Below, in pieces: positions 33,175-48,683 of a stretch of 64,000 nucleotides of DNA (positions are counted from its first letter, which is position 1; the number at the start of each line of letters is the position of its first letter). Both the position numbers and the translations under genes were made by a program. The DNA comes from Strongylocentrotus purpuratus (Eukaryota; Echinodermata; Echinoidea; Camarodonta; Strongylocentrotidae). The notes under the pieces are model-generated. The model was not told the origin of the DNA, ran no database searches, and saw only the letters and a program-made list of their open reading frames with translations. The stretch is from positions 6,890,929 through 6,954,928 of the forward strand of contig NW_022145613.1 of NCBI RefSeq assembly GCF_000002235.5. Reading direction: 5' to 3'.

Positions 33175-36100
33175 ATGTCGGGGTTCGATGAAAGCAGCTT
33201 CGGCAGCGGGGGCAGCGAGCGAGAGAAGGCCCCTGACACTAGGGCAACTGGAAAGTTTCTGCAGCTTCCACGCGGAGCGCCCACGCCTGGCTCAGCCTCC
33301 GCATCAGCTGTTCCACCGCGGCTCAACAAACCGAAATTACATCTCAACATCAGTCTTGCACTGCAGCAGAACGAGAAAAGTCACAGTGCAGACGATATCC
33401 ACGAAGCTGGGGATAAACTCAGTACCATCGTTCCTACTCTTCGATTTCTAAATAAATGGAGGCAGAGCGCGAAAGATTTTACGTTGTCTCCTAACCCTTC
33501 CAGCTCCGGCAGACCGAAGTTGATGAGCAGCATGAGTCTAGCCCCGAGCAGCGGCATGTCTAGCCTGCAGCCACCGGTGATTTCTGCCTCGCTGCTAGGT
33601 CCAGCTAACCCTATTTCTACTCCAAAACTCCCCAATGCTCTCATCGAGATGTGTGTGGTCGTGGGGATGGATCATGACACTGGATTGAAACTTGCCAGGA
33701 AGTCGATGTCTGCATCTCAGGTAGATTTATATAGATAAATAATGTTTTGCTAGATCTAGATCTAGACAGTTTTACTTTTAGCCTAGCCAGCTCCAGGTTA
33801 AAATATTTTTTTAAATTTTTCTTATAGGAATTAGGGTCTTAAGTTAATCTTAATCAGTATGAAAATAAAAAAATTTAATTCATTTTACTTAGTCTATATT
33901 ATAATTTGGCTTACATGTGAAATTGTGTAGATCTATGAGAAATTTGAAATTATTCACGATCATAAAATGAAAGCATCACTTATCAGTATTGTTTACAATG
34001 ACATGTACTTCAATTTCAAACAGATATTTATTGCATAAGCTTTACCCTTGTGTATAAAATGAATTAAATACCATTATCCTAAATTAATTTATTTTATTTA
34101 CAATGATTTGACCCAGTTATGTTACTCACCAATAGCATTTACTTATTTGATGATGTTATTGTTTATGCTCCTCTTTTATTTCTTTATTTTGCCAGCATTA
34201 CAATTTCCGTAATAGCGGAGATGGAATGCCAATTTTTTCCAGAGCCTTTGAACCACAAGTCTTGGCCGTCTTGACGCGTCAGATGGCAGTTTTCCCCCAG
34301 AACAAATCTCTGCTCGGACCCGATGGGTACGGCGAGTACGCGTACCCTCGAACCCCTGTGTCTGTGACCACACCCCCTGCGAGGGACCTTGGGTTTCCCA
34401 GCGGATTCCAGCGGCAGAGACGCATCACCCGGAGGCTGTCCATCAAGCCGCGGGCACTTCCTCTCTCGTACAATCAAGAGATGATCAATTCTTTACCTCC
34501 ACTCTGCTTCCCAGGTAAATCCATTCATTGTATCTGCTTTGCCCTGTCCTCTTCTCCTAGTCCTTTGCGAACTTGTCATGCATCTCTGAATTCACTATTC
34601 AGTCTTTAATCTTTATCTTCTTAGTTTTCATCCTTAACTCTTCTGTTTCCACATCTCTCATTCTCTTACTCGGTAAGATGGAACATTTCTTAATTAACTT
34701 TAAAAAACCTCCTGTTGTCTTCTCATCTGCCCCACTTCCACACGTGATATGATGATTGTTGCCATTAAGTTGTAACAGTTACTACTTGGGGGTGACATGG
34801 AATATTTCCTAATTACTAAAATCCCCTGTCCTCTTTAATATTTTTCTCGCTTGGGGGGGGGGGGGCTATTTGATTCTTCTCTATTAAATTGCACCCATTA
34901 GTAATCCTTAGTATGATGTTTCTTAATTGACTAATAAAAAACTAAAACTCCAGTCATCTAACATTCCCCACTGCCATATACCAGTTAGTGTGCCCCATCA
35001 GAATTATTCTCTTTTTCTAATCCATTCACTCTAAGTAAACTCCATAACTGTATGATATGATCTAGAAAACTATGCTCACAAAAGTATTCAATGTATTTTA
35101 TTTCTATCAACTTATATGTGACTATATGTATCACTTGTTTTTTTAAAATAAATTTTGCGGCTATATTGATCTTAAAGATTTGGGCTATGAAGAAGTAGGA
35201 GACATATGGACAGTATCTTTGAAACAGACTGAAGAAAGTACAGTACACATTCAGAATCATCAGGGAAAAGTGATATCAATAATGACTGAAAATGAAATTA
35301 CATCCTTGAATGAAGCTGGGGATTTTCATTAGTGGGGGCACCCATGCATGACCTTATGGTTGACCTTCACTGATGAAAGGGGTAATCCATCAATCCCTGA
35401 TTATCTTCATATCTATGGTGCATGTCATTTCTCTTTTTTTCCCCAAAAAATATTAATCATCATGTTTGTAGGCTGTAGTATACTTGTATATTACTCCGCC
35501 TTAAAGGTACTTTTTAACTTTTGTGATAGTAATACTCATTTAGCTTAATGATGATACAAATGATCAAATAGTCCAGCTACATTTGTTTGGTGCTTTGTTT
35601 CATCAGAGAATAAAGGGTTGAGATTGTGGTTGTTTTTTGGTTGTTGGTGTTATCGGTTCGGAGGTGGGTTGTAGAACTGGGTGTACTCTATCGTTGAAGT
35701 TTCAAATTTAGTTACTGTTAGAAATTGAACTCCAAAGCAGTTGCCACTGGAGTATACATGTGCGATAAGCCCTTATAGCTCTCATCAGATGTTGACAAAG
35801 CAATTCATAAGGATGCAGTACATAAATTGTCATGTGCCCAGCAGAAGGGTGCTGAGTTATAGCTAGAAAATACAATGCTCAAAATACTCACCTGAATTTT
35901 GATATTTCTTTTGCTCTATTTGTTTATTTATTTACACAAAACATTTCATTCTATATCAAAATTGTTAACACTCCAGTGAACTTCTCTTCATATACATTAT
36001 ATTCTTAACTTTCATTTATAAACATCAAAGAGATATACATTTGAGTTAATGCCCTCTTTCTAGGGACAGTCACACAACAATGTAGCATTGTTTATGGTCC

Positions 36101-39100
36101 CTAGTCCATGGGATGCTGTAAATGAAACCTGGAATATGCACCATTTTGTCTCCCCAGGATGCTGCTCTAATTTAGCCCTCTCTTCCTGTCTGGGAGAATT
36201 GTTTTGTCAAGATAATTATCAAATACTTCCTGTAAAGAAATGGTATAGATGGCTGTTCCTCTGTAAGAAAAACCTGTTTTCATGGGTTTCTACTAGGAGG
36301 AAGTTGTTGTAAAATAAATTAAGAGGAGGCACTACTGTAATTTACTTAAAACTTTTGTTTCCTGACACGTTTGCTGGTTGCCATAATTTAGTTTCGTAAT
36401 TAAATTATTTTACAGCTTGTAACTGAAGTGAACTTCTTCCACTCTTTAAGTTCACAAAAGTTTCATGCAAGCAAAGTTTTATATTTCTTTGAGATCATGT
36501 TTGAATATGTAACCAGGTACATTGTACTTAATTTGGAATCTCCCCCCCCCCCTCTAAAATGTGTACATTTAAAGCCTCTCTAAAGTATTGGTAGCCCAAC
36601 AAATTTGATGGCAAAATTTCACTTCAATTGTAAAATGAATTGAAAGAGGATGTCATTTAATAACACTGACTTGTGAATAAACGTGTTTGATAACAAATAC
36701 TTATGAAAGTGAAAGAATACAAAATTCAGGTGTTCTGCGTACAACAAAAAACCCAAGTTTTGTATTCTTTCATCAATATTGATCTTTAAATACATTTGTT
36801 ATTGAAAATCCTTGAAAATTTGCGTGTAAAATGACATCCTGTTTCACTTCATTACAAGTGGAATTACAGCTTCCTCTTTCTTACCATTTTTGGACTTGAG
36901 TTTGGATTTTACAAAGAATTTTCTATACTTTACACATTTAATAACTTTCTTATCATTTGAGATGTGCTTTAAGTTTTTATAAAACTTGTATGTATATATG
37001 GATTTTTGAAATAAAAACAAACAAACAAACAAGATCCTTTTGACCTGCATTAAGGAAATGTGATAGTCTTTTAAGAAAAACAGTCTCGGTTAAATTCAAG
37101 GGGGTAGAGCTCATTCTGGATGGGAGCAGGACAACTGCTTAATATTTCTTGAAATTTCTGATGCAGGTTGTCCCAAACAATACTTTGACAAGGTGCATTC
37201 ACTTCTCATCAAAATGTTGGAACTTGAAATGTTTGAATTTAATATTGAATTTCCATAAACTGTGACATACTGACACTTTTGTCTTTTGACAGTCTTGACA
37301 GTTTTACAGTTTTCCCAATAATGCTTGGTAAACTTCCTGTAGTTCTCATCAAATTTTCAAAATTGTGAAGTATTGAAGCTTTTATAACAGCTTTCCAGCT
37401 CAGTAGCTGCACACCAGCATTGAACATAATTTTGTATTTTCATGAGAAACAGATCATATGACATAATGAAGAAGAAGAAGGCTAAAGATAGAGAGGGATT
37501 GAGAAATAACTAAAGAGAGCTTTGGTGTAGTGGACCTGCTTTGGCAGAACAACCTGGGAGTGTGGGTGTGGGTGAGAGAGAGAGAGAGAGAGAGAGAGAC
37601 TTAAACCTTTCATGATTACATGAGAATCTTGACAAAGGAATGTCAGCTGTCTTGTTCTCTTATAATAAAGAATAGCACAAATAAATAACTCTCAAAATGG
37701 TGTATTTTAGAATATATATAAATGAAAGATACCCAATCCCTTAAACAGAACGCTCCACCTTCAGCGGCAGAGGCACATTTACATTTTGATATTTTTTTAT
37801 CTTAAGACCCGTAAACATGTTAAATTGTATGAATTGATGTCCTTTTTACTCTTAGCCAATAATAACTTTTCTTTCATATTTTGTCATATCTGTCTCTTCC
37901 TTTAGGTGATGCAATGGTCAGTAAAGGTCAGCGAGAGGAATCGTTCCATTATCTAGTCTTGACCAGTTTAAGAGGAACCAGATCATATGCAACGTGTCTC
38001 ACTTTCTATCGACAGTTTATAGTTCACAAGGTAAGACCATCACTGGAATGAAACAAACTTGAATATATCACTTTTATGATAATATTCAATATTATCATCA
38101 TCAACATTTTTTGGCAAAGAGTCAAGGAAGTAATTTGACAGGAAAGAGTAACTGTAAACCAGAAACCAGTAGCAGAGAAAGGAGAAGAAGGAAAGAAGGG
38201 GAAGACAACATATCAGAGAGGAACGGATAAGATAGGGGAGGATGGAGGCCTGAAGGAGCAAGACAATAGTAAGATTCACTAGAATAGGTTAAGTTTGAGG
38301 CAATGTGGGGAGGGGGGGGGGGAGAGGATGGGGAGGAGCAAGAGGGAAGGTATGCAGTGTACAGGTTACAACTTTACAAGATACAAGATATTTTATTTGG
38401 TGTTTGCAAACAAGTTACATAGAAATTTGGTTTCCACTGGCTTTATAGTAATATTCAAGAAAATACATAATTACAAGAAATAATTACATCACGTTTATAG
38501 AAATAGATGAAATAAGGAACAAATACATGCGAAAGATAATGAAGTGACGAAAATAGTCCCTACCTACACTATTTTGCAATAAAATAATATGTTTATGTTC
38601 CCAGTGTAGATTTGTGTGCAGATCGTTAGTTAATAGCTTGGTTTGTTTGCCAAGGCAGGCATGAGTCATGTCTTTCTGATTTCAATCAAATGGTTCCTAT
38701 ATCACACCTATGGGAATATCATAAGTCAGTAGTTAAAAGTCAAATCGGTTGTTTTGTTATAAAAACAAATCTTTTTCAGTACCCTGATGAGGATTTCTAC
38801 AGCTTAGAACCCAAGACATCCACCACTGTGCAGAACAATCAGAAGGAAGGCCATGAACAGGACATGTGCTATGTACCAGCATGCATTGTCCTCATCTCAC
38901 CAAACCCTTACTTTACAGTCATGAGGGAATGTTTGTCAAGGTGAGGTCAAAGGTCATACAATAGGAGGATTAAATAAATAAAAAAAATTGTTATTTAAAG
39001 AATTGGCTTTTATATAATCAAGTTTTGACCTTTGGTCAGATTAACAATGTTATGCTTTTCTTTCTTGGAAAATTTTTGATAAGATCAATGAGGGTTCATT

Positions 39101-42100
39101 TTCTTCTAATCTTCTCTTTATAGCCAGAAGGTAACTCTGTGTTTAACTACAGTGTATATGAGTTAAAGGGACTTTGTAACATTGTTCAGATGAGAGATAG
39201 TGGTGCTAAGGGAGTGACTTCAATGCTAGATGTACAATTAAAGATAATCTGAAAATTTGAGCGAAAACGGACCATTATTTATGGTACAAATTGGGAAAAA
39301 CTGATCAGATCAATTCCTTAATTCTCCCAACTATATTATTACAATTTAATTACATTTAACGTGAATGGAAATCTCACAAAGCAATAAAATGGCTCTACAT
39401 TCCATTCAAGACATTTAAGTGTTGACAGATTTTTTATAGCCTGTTTTTATGTCTTTTTTTCATGGAAAAACGGTTGGGAAAATTAAAAAATGGTTGGGAG
39501 AATTTAGATTCAGAAGCGCTGCACATCGACGCCCGTTCGGAAACCTGTTGAACTTTGTTAAAAATCTTCATATTGCGTGAATTAATTTCGGATTTGGGGC
39601 ATCGTAGTTGGATAATCCATACATACAAACATAATTTTATATGTTTTGCATCCTGATTCAACAGATTTGTGAAATCAACCATCATAATTTTACTAAGTAC
39701 CTCTAACCTTCTTCTGGCTCTCAACAGTCAATGTATCTAGGGGTTGATGAACCGATAATGAAGTCATTGCTGTGGCTGTCCAAAACAAGCAGACCAACAA
39801 TCATTAATTCTGATTTTTACTGCTCAAGAGGTTCCTTCCAAGATTTCCTCCTTATCTGTCTGTTGATACACATCTGAAAAAGATGGCTAGTCTGCAAGTT
39901 CAGACTAATTTTCTATGTTGAAATTGATCTACATGTATGTGTACTACTTATAGACCGCGGGCCGAGGTGCATTTTCTTTTCATCTCGTGCCTCAAATTTG
40001 TATCTAGCTGTATTTTGGTCAACATGTTTAAAAATATTTATTACAGTCACATCTGAAACTCGTCAGTAACAAAACTTGCACATTTTCTGAAAATATCAAA
40101 AAACAAAAAACAAATTTGAGACAATTTTTCACTTTCTACGGTAAGAATGACCAATCACAATACGTTGCTGATAGCATGATGTGTGGAGTGACTGGCTTTT
40201 GGCCAATCATATTCTTTGTTTTATGCGCACGCCTATGCGACTTTTACTGTGCACTGCGACTTTCACTGTGTACTATGGCGACTTCTGAGTCGTTTGATGC
40301 CAGTGAGACGGACAATTCTGAGGCTGGTGAATCCGCTTTCTGTTCCATACATGTCATCGATACTCAGAGCAAGATTATACCATTTAGTGATAAAAGCTAT
40401 CAAAAGTGTAAGGAGTGTGCAGCTAAGTGGGTAATCGTGGAAGAGAGTTTAGAAAGTGAAGTTGCAGAGAAGTTGCAAGAACACGTACACGAAAGTGAAG
40501 GTGTGGGACAAGTCGGTCTTCAGTCATCGACAACAAGCAGGTAAGTTATCACCTAATATATTGGTATAGATCTAGATATCTAGGCCTGCATGAAATGAAA
40601 AGTGTTCACATTTTCCCCGAAATAAAAATTGCACTTGAAAAAAGAGCAGAAATTACAAATTTGGTCTAGAGTAGTAGAGAACAGACTAGATCTAGACCTC
40701 TCATCTACTATGGTCCTGGATTACAGGATAGATTTTCTAGGTCTAGATCTACTACTACTAGACCCTGTCCCTACTACTACTGTCTAGACCCTGTACTTTT
40801 TTTCGTCTACAGATAAATTATAAAATAGTCTAATTCTTGACTCTTGCTTGTGTCAAGAAATTAAGCCATTTACATAGGCCTAACTACTTAAACTAGGTTC
40901 AGCAGTTCTTGTATTTTAGCAGATTGAACTTTAATAGAAATTATTTATTAGTCTACATCTCTCACATTTTCTTTTACTAGGGAGCACCATACTCGGCTTC
41001 GAGGATATCATGCTGAATGTTACCGACACTTTTGCAACGTAACGACAATCAGTAGAGCATTGACAAGACTTCAGAAGAAGAGAGGTAATAAACAATGATT
41101 AAATGCTGCTAAAATAATTTAAACAGTACAGTACAAAGACAAAGAAGAGAAGGAGAGTGTTTGATCTGTGCGTGTGTGAGGCAGTGCAAAAGAAGACACC
41201 GGTAGGTGCAATTGTGCAATAATTGTTCTGCATCTACACATTTAGATCTACTGGCGATTTCAAGTTCAGTGTCAAAAGCCACAACACTGAACTTGAAATG
41301 CGGCTGGTGTTGGAATTGACCTCGGAAAATATGTTGTTGAATGTTGTCTGCTGAACCGAGTATCATGGTTCGCTTTGACGATTTATTTGTTATTTCCCTA
41401 TTCCCCAACACAAATCGCCTAGAGATTGGGAAATTTGTGATTTGAAGTTCGGTGTTGGTGTTGGTGATCTTAAGATCATGAACCAAATGATAACGTCACA
41501 GCAAAGTTAAGCGAAATCCAATTTACAGTCAAAATGTTTTACAAATCATCAGAGCTATATATGTGTCTATTTTCTAAAGATTAATAACATTTTCTCTTTT
41601 GATTTGAAAATACGATTTTAGATTTTACATCCTGTTTGATGAAATTTGAATGCCATTTCTCACTGATTTCACTTTCGTTGTATAGCCTTTTCGCTTGAAA
41701 TCATGAGTGGATCACATAAAAGGCGTGACATCACTCAGTATTGAGCTATTTCTCAAGTACAGTCAGTGTTGGAGCTTGGTTCAGCAGCTTGATCCACACT
41801 TTCAACACCAACACCACATTGAGTTATATATTCAGAAAATCAGAATGATTTTGATAAAATTGGTTTTAATCAGTATTTTTTCTCCTGTCTGTTCCTTTCT
41901 TCCTTCTCTTTTTCTTGTTAAACCCACAGATGCTGAGAAGACATCTACAGAAGATCCAGAGGAAGTGTCAGCAAGTGAGGATGCCCCTGCACCCAAGAGA
42001 CTGCTGCGGTCGAGAGTATCCCATGAAAATCAACCCTCTACCAGCCATGACTTTGATAAGCCGCATGTATTGCCAGTCCATTGCATTATCTGCAAAGGAG

Positions 42101-45100
42101 CTAAGTATATCCGCGAACAGTCTTCTGGTAAACGGAAGGTAGAAAAATTAATTCTTTGTGAAAGAAAAGATGGGGGGCATCTGTTAGAGGCCGCTTTATT
42201 AAAGCAAGATGAACAATTGCTTTTACACATACGTGGGAAAGATCTTGTTGCAATAGAAGTAAGGTACCATAAATCGTGCTATTACAGGTATACAAAAGTT
42301 GTGAAGAGATGTAATACTTATAAACAGGATACTCAGCAAACAGTAATATATGATAAGTCATACTCTAGTTTCTGCAAAAAGGTAATTGAGGAAAGGATAA
42401 TGAAAAATAAGGAGATCCTTAGGCTGACTAAGCTGAACCAACTCTTCATCAAGGAAGTCAGGGGAGTTGAAGGATTAGATGCCTCCTCCTTCAAAACCTA
42501 CCGATTGAAAGCACGATTGAAATCCTCACACCCTGCTCTTTGTTTTGTCAGGCCTTCTAGGAAGGTGGAGAGCGACATTGTATTTGTTGAAAATCTGTCT
42601 GTTGAGGAGGTAGTAGAGGATGCAGTTGGAGAAATGACAAGTGAAGAAAGCGAGTGCAATGAAGCTGTGAGTGATGACCCTTCACATGCAGTTCCATCCA
42701 GAGCTTATCACCTGAGGGATATGTTCCATGCTGCCCAGGTTGTTAAAGACAGCATCGTCAATGCACCTAACCCAATAGAGTGGCCCCCCACAGCTGATGA
42801 CTCAACCCTGGACACAGTCGACAAAATTGTGCCTTCTGCACTCTTTAATTTTCTTGCATGGTCAACTGGGGCAAGTTCTGACCCAAGAGACTCCGGAAAG
42901 GTTGAAGTGCCTGATGAGCTCCATCCCCGCCTTCTTTCAGTTGCCCATGATATTATGTTCTTGAGAGCAAAAGGAAGGATCCTTCTTCCCAAGCATTCAT
43001 CCCTCTCAATGGCAGTTCGTCACTTAACTGGTTCTGCGAAGCTAATTGGGCTGCTGAATGGATTTGGCCATTGCTCTTCTAATTCCTTTGCGTTAGAACA
43101 TGATACTGCATTGGCAAAGAGGCAGATTGAACGAGGCATCGGTGCACTTCCAGCTGGATCAAACATCACTTTCACCACCCTGGTGTGGGATAATAACGAT
43201 TTTGGCGAAGAAACGACTAGTGGGAAAGGAACCACACATAATACAAATGGTATCCTGATACAGTACGATCCATCTGCAACCTCAGAACCAACCTCAGAAG
43301 CTTCACATGTTGAACATTCATCCAGAGACAGACGCCGCTCTGTGCAGCCCCCGTCGCCAAACATCAAGAAGTATTTTGGAAGCAAGAGAATTGGACCGAG
43401 GGCTTACGGAGAATGTGTTGATCTGCAAGACAAACCTTATCAACCATTTCAAATACTGTCAAGAAAGCTAGATCTAGCTCTCCGGGTCATGAAATTGGGA
43501 GATTCATCAGAAATGATTTTCCCTGGATGGACAGGCTGCAACTCTATACTACAAAGCCATATTCCAGAAGTATGCAACATCAGGTATCTTCCAATCATTG
43601 ATGCTAGTCCGACTGAATATGATACAGTTTATAGTTTATACAATTCTTGAAAGATCTTTACAAATTGCAGATACCCTGAAGCAAGATCAAGTGGCTGTAG
43701 TGTTCGACCAAGCAATATATGCCAAAGCGCAGCAAATTAGGTGGAATAATGAGAGATTTTCTCAGCGAATGGTAATTCGCCTTGGTGCATTTCACACTTC
43801 CCTGGCCATGTTATCCTGCATTGGTAAACGCTTCAGGGATGCAGGACTGGAGAATGTGGTTGTAGAATCAGGAATCGTTGCCTTGGGCTCTTTGAATGGG
43901 ACAATGAACGGCCACCATTATAACAGAAGTATCCGTGTACATAAGTGTGTAGCAGAGGCCATGGAGCGGCTGAGGTGGCAAAGTTTTCTTGACTCTTTAC
44001 CAGAAGTTGAAAGACTGCAAGCTCAAAAAGTAATAAATCAACTGGGTCGAGCTTTTCCTGGAGAGGCATACATGGAACTTGTAACATCCAATGAGTTTGA
44101 CAACATTTCTTCATTGTATGACAGTTTTGTGACTCATCAAGGGAAGAAGTATCCTACTTTCTGTGTTTGGTCATCTTACATAGAAATGGTAGAAGTGATG
44201 CTTCTTTTTCTCCGAGCTACCAGAGAGGGAAATTGGAACTTGCATCTATCTGCAGTGAGGTCATTTCTGCCTTGGCTTTTTGCTTACAATCATATCAATT
44301 ATGCTCGTTACCTACCAGCCTACTGGCTTGAAATGTGTCAACTCTCCTCAACCCATCCAGCAGTCCATGAAGAATTCATGAAGGGCCACTTTGCAGTTCA
44401 GAGGCAAGCTGATCATGGATTTTCACAGGTGGCTTGTGACCAAACCATTGAACAGACTTGTAATCGTGACACCAAAACAAAAGGAGGCATGGTGGGCTTC
44501 ACTACCCAGAAAGGTGCAGTGACAAGGTGGATTTTGTCCCAGCCAGAAAGAGCAGCAATTACAAAGAGGTGCGAAGAAATGGCTGGTAAAGATGAGAGGA
44601 CAAGTGGCCGCAAGGATTTGGAACATTCTCGCATTAAGAAAGACGAAGAGAGTGTCTGCAATGTGAAAGCAGTGATTGAAGCAATGATAAATCCGTTTGA
44701 AGACACCAGTGATCAGTTGCTTCATATAGCATCTGGCTGTGTGGCATCAAAGGATGTTAATGACGATTATCTCAGTGCAAGAGACAGGGGAGACACATGC
44801 TTCATGCAATATAGCAAGGAATGTCTTCAAGGCGATGAAGATATGTTCAAGACACTTAAATTAGTAAAAGTTAAGACCTTCCAGTCTATGAATAAGACCT
44901 CTCGATCTAAAGTGAAAGGTAAGGAAGTGGTATTGAAAGCAGACAGAAATCTTTTTCAGAGGCTTGTTATTATTGCAAATGTTCGGAAGCTTGATATTCG
45001 CCACATGCTGACATACAATTTGGGCCCCCTTCCTCTTTCAATTGCACATCCAGATGGATTACTAGCCAAGACAGCCAAATCGACTTTGCTTCATTGCATT

Positions 45101-48100
45101 GAAGCCCATGTGCAACCATCTCCACAGGCTGATATTCTACCAGGAAGCATTTGGATTGTAGATGGTATGGCGATGGTACAAGAAATGTCCCCCAAGAATA
45201 TTCCACCAACATTTGGGAAGCTCAGTGAATTCCTCCTGCGACAGATAATTGATTTGGCTGTCAGTGTGCGCAGTAATGTGATACACTTTGTAGTTGATAC
45301 CTACAGGAAAGAAAGTATCAAGAATGCAGAAAGGGGAAGGCGGTCAATTGGTGGAAGTGTTATCACCAAAATCTACAGTGAAGAACAGCAGGTACCACAT
45401 CAGTGGAAGAAATTTCTTGGATGTGGCGACAATAAAGCAGAGCTGATCAGATTTCTGTTTCAGACATGGAGCAAACAGCCAGGTGCAATTCTGAAGAATG
45501 TTACTGTGTTTGCCACTCATGATTCAGAGTGCCATGAATTGACAGCTGAGAATGAGCAGATACATACCCGCATAGTACCAGAACTAGCTTGTAACCATGA
45601 AGAAGCCGATACAAGGCTTTTTCTTCATTGTAAATATGCAGCTACACACCAGCCACCATGTTCAGATGCAGCTCCGCACCCTGTCCTTATCAAGAGTCCT
45701 GACACTGATGTGTTTGTTATTGGAGTCGCAATGGCAGCAGATATTGAGGCAGAAGTGCTTTTCCACACAGGAAGAGGCAATAATAGAAGGACCCTGAACC
45801 TGTCAAAGATTAGTCGGTACCTAGGACCAGATGTTTGTAGAGCACTGATACCCTTCCATTGTTTCACAGGTTGTGATACAGTTAGCTCATTTCATGGAAA
45901 GTCAAAATCCAAAGCTTTCAATTTACTTGTAAATGACACTGAAACTCATGCCACATTTCATGAGATGGGAAGTTCATTTGTTGTCAGTGATCAGTTGATG
46001 AAAAATGCAGAAAAACTTGTGTGCAAGTTGTATGGGCAAACCTGTGATACAGTGAATGAAGCTAGATATAAGCTATTCATGTTAACCAAAGCAGAGACAC
46101 ATCTTCCTCCTTCAGCTGATTCTCTTAAGAAGCGCTTAATGAGGGCAAATTACCAAGCTGCTATTCATTCAAAATGTCTGCAACAGTTCCCAGAATGTCC
46201 CAGTCCAAATGGTCATGGGTGGAAACTTGTGGACAGTGAAATTAATATTGACTGGGGTGATTTACCCCCAGCTCCAAGCAGCTTGCTGGAACTTACAAAC
46301 TGCTCATGTAAGAAAACGAGCTGTGAAAAATCAGCGTCAGGGAAAGGACGGTCACGTTGCTCATGTCAACAGCATGGCATTCCATGTACAGAGTTGTGTA
46401 GATGTGTCAATTGCAGGAACTCTATCTCTGCAAAGGAGGTTGAATCAGATGAAGAAGATTCAGATGGAGAATAAGCATTCCCCTAGCAATGCAATTTGTA
46501 TTTCACATTGAATAAAGAAGAAAAAGCTAGAATTTCAAAATGATTCTTGAACTACACCCATGTTAGATTTAAGTTTGTATCCTGGATGATTACACTCTGT
46601 GTGTTTGTAGTTGATGAAAGGCAAAATGCTTACAAAATGAAAAAGGAAAATGTGTATTACTTGCAAAATAATCATTAAATCTGTCATGACACCCGTGATG
46701 ATTTCTCTTTATTCTTTGCTTACTTTCATATGTTTTTTTTCCTTTAAATAAAAAGAGTGTAAACACAGGATGGATATACTTGCCTTCTGAAAAATGACAA
46801 GATCACAAAACAAAGTGATTTAAGCATTAATGTGTCATTTATGTTCTTTTGTTATACTCTATTCAATATGTCACAGTTATTATTGACCCCTGAGCTGATT
46901 AACACAACTTTGAATCATTCATTAGCCAAATCAAAATTAAAACTAAAACAAATACATACATATATTTTTTTAAAGGACAAGAAATTCAAATTTTCCTATT
47001 GTCAGAAATCTGTAGGTTTATTATTCCTGATTTGCTAATTTGAAGAAAACCTGTTGTCTCACTTCTCCATTGCAGTAAAATATACATGCACATGTATATT
47101 TTGATGACAAGAGTTTGTAGCATTGTAACATCAATACGCCAATACCTATATGATAGTTATCCTTCCATGCAAAAACAGGGTAAAGATATGAATATACCAA
47201 TTTCTGTTCAAACACAGTTGTTTGGGACAACTAAGGTCACACTTGTATGATGTTGTATTTTACTGTTCATGTGATTTATATGAAAACTTTAGAGATTGAT
47301 GAGGCTTAACAATTTATAACCACTTTGAATATATAGTCATTTACAGTATTTGTGAGGTAAATGTATATACTTCCAGCAAAATGTTTTTGATGCCCAAGTC
47401 TAGTAGTGGTTTATTGACTGCACTGCACATTCAATTGTTTATGGTACATAGTCATTTAGACAAACATAACATGAATCCATTGTTACCATGTTTCACTCAG
47501 GTGTACATGTACATGTAAATGGGTACCCATCTAACCAGAGCAGTACATATTTTGTTGCTAGGTATTACTACATGCAGGTAAAGAGAAGTGTCATAAAGCA
47601 TAACAAGTGCTCTATAAACAGGAACCAATATTTTATTTTGAAAATTCCTGATACATGTTGAGTAATGGTCATTCCCTTTGTCATTCTGGAAAGTATTTGT
47701 TCTTCATGTATTTTTTTTTCATCATGACTTGACACTGAAAGTTGTTTCTCAATATGTTAATGTAAGGGAAGAAAATACTTGTAGATGTCGGGAGATAAAT
47801 GTGTTTTTTGCCTCTATTCACTGCTAAATAAATACATTGTACCATTGTAGGTATAGATTTGAACTGGACATGTAAGTATTTTGTTCCATTGTGAAAAAAT
47901 ATTCTGATTGTGCACTATCGGAGGATTGAGATTAAGTAGTTCACAATTTTGTAAATACCATGATTAGTAATTGAAATGTATTCACGTTTAAGTTTATGTT
48001 TTATGCTGTACAAATGTGGGTATCTGGCAATTCTTGTTTTTGTCATCAACGTAATGGAGGGAAAATATTGTTAAAAATATAATTAAATCATCAAATCATC

Positions 48101-48634
48101 AAAGGCAAGTAGCAAGGAAGTTGATTTATGTCTGGTTTCCATGCCTTGTATGAATCAATGATGGATTTTCTCCCTCTAACAGTACACAATGATATTGAAC
48201 ATTTGAAAGTCATTGTATGAATTAATTCTCTGTATTGCTAGTACAGTAGACTTATACTTGTTCAAAATCTGTTGGGGCAGTTTAATAGATTTGGTATTAA
48301 GGAATGAGTTTGATCATTGTTATGAAAAAAACAAAAACAAAACTGCCTGGAAATTTCCTTTAAGAGCCAGAAAAGTGTACCTCATCATGAATACAATTTA
48401 TTTTTCTTACAATGAATCTACTTCATACTATGCATTACGTCTACTGCCCCCCCCCCCCCCCATTGTCAAAACTTCCTGTGATTTTGCAATGTATTTGAGA
48501 TACATGTAGTTAAAAGATGATTAAAAATATTGATTGAATATGGAAATTTTGGCTTATCTATCTTGACACCTGTTCAAATTGTGTTTTAATGTAAATTAAT
48601 TTATTGGATTGTTTGTGTGTGTGTGTATGCACTG

Positions 48635-48683
<49 letters not shown>

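Noticed and set aside
36060-36104. CTAGGGAC...GTCCCTAG hairpin similar to the ends of the 10624 MITE
   Set aside because: Only 45 bp with 8-bp arms; could be chance, and the inner sequence does not match.
41109-41486. 125-codon minus-strand frame inside the transposon
   Set aside because: Lies within the transposase intron 2, has no recognisable domain, and includes a small inverted repeat (about 41256-41303).
43584-43670. Possible 87-bp intron joining the two transposase frames
   Set aside because: Its length is divisible by three, so it cannot change frame, and it would delete a conserved-looking YLPIIDASP segment.
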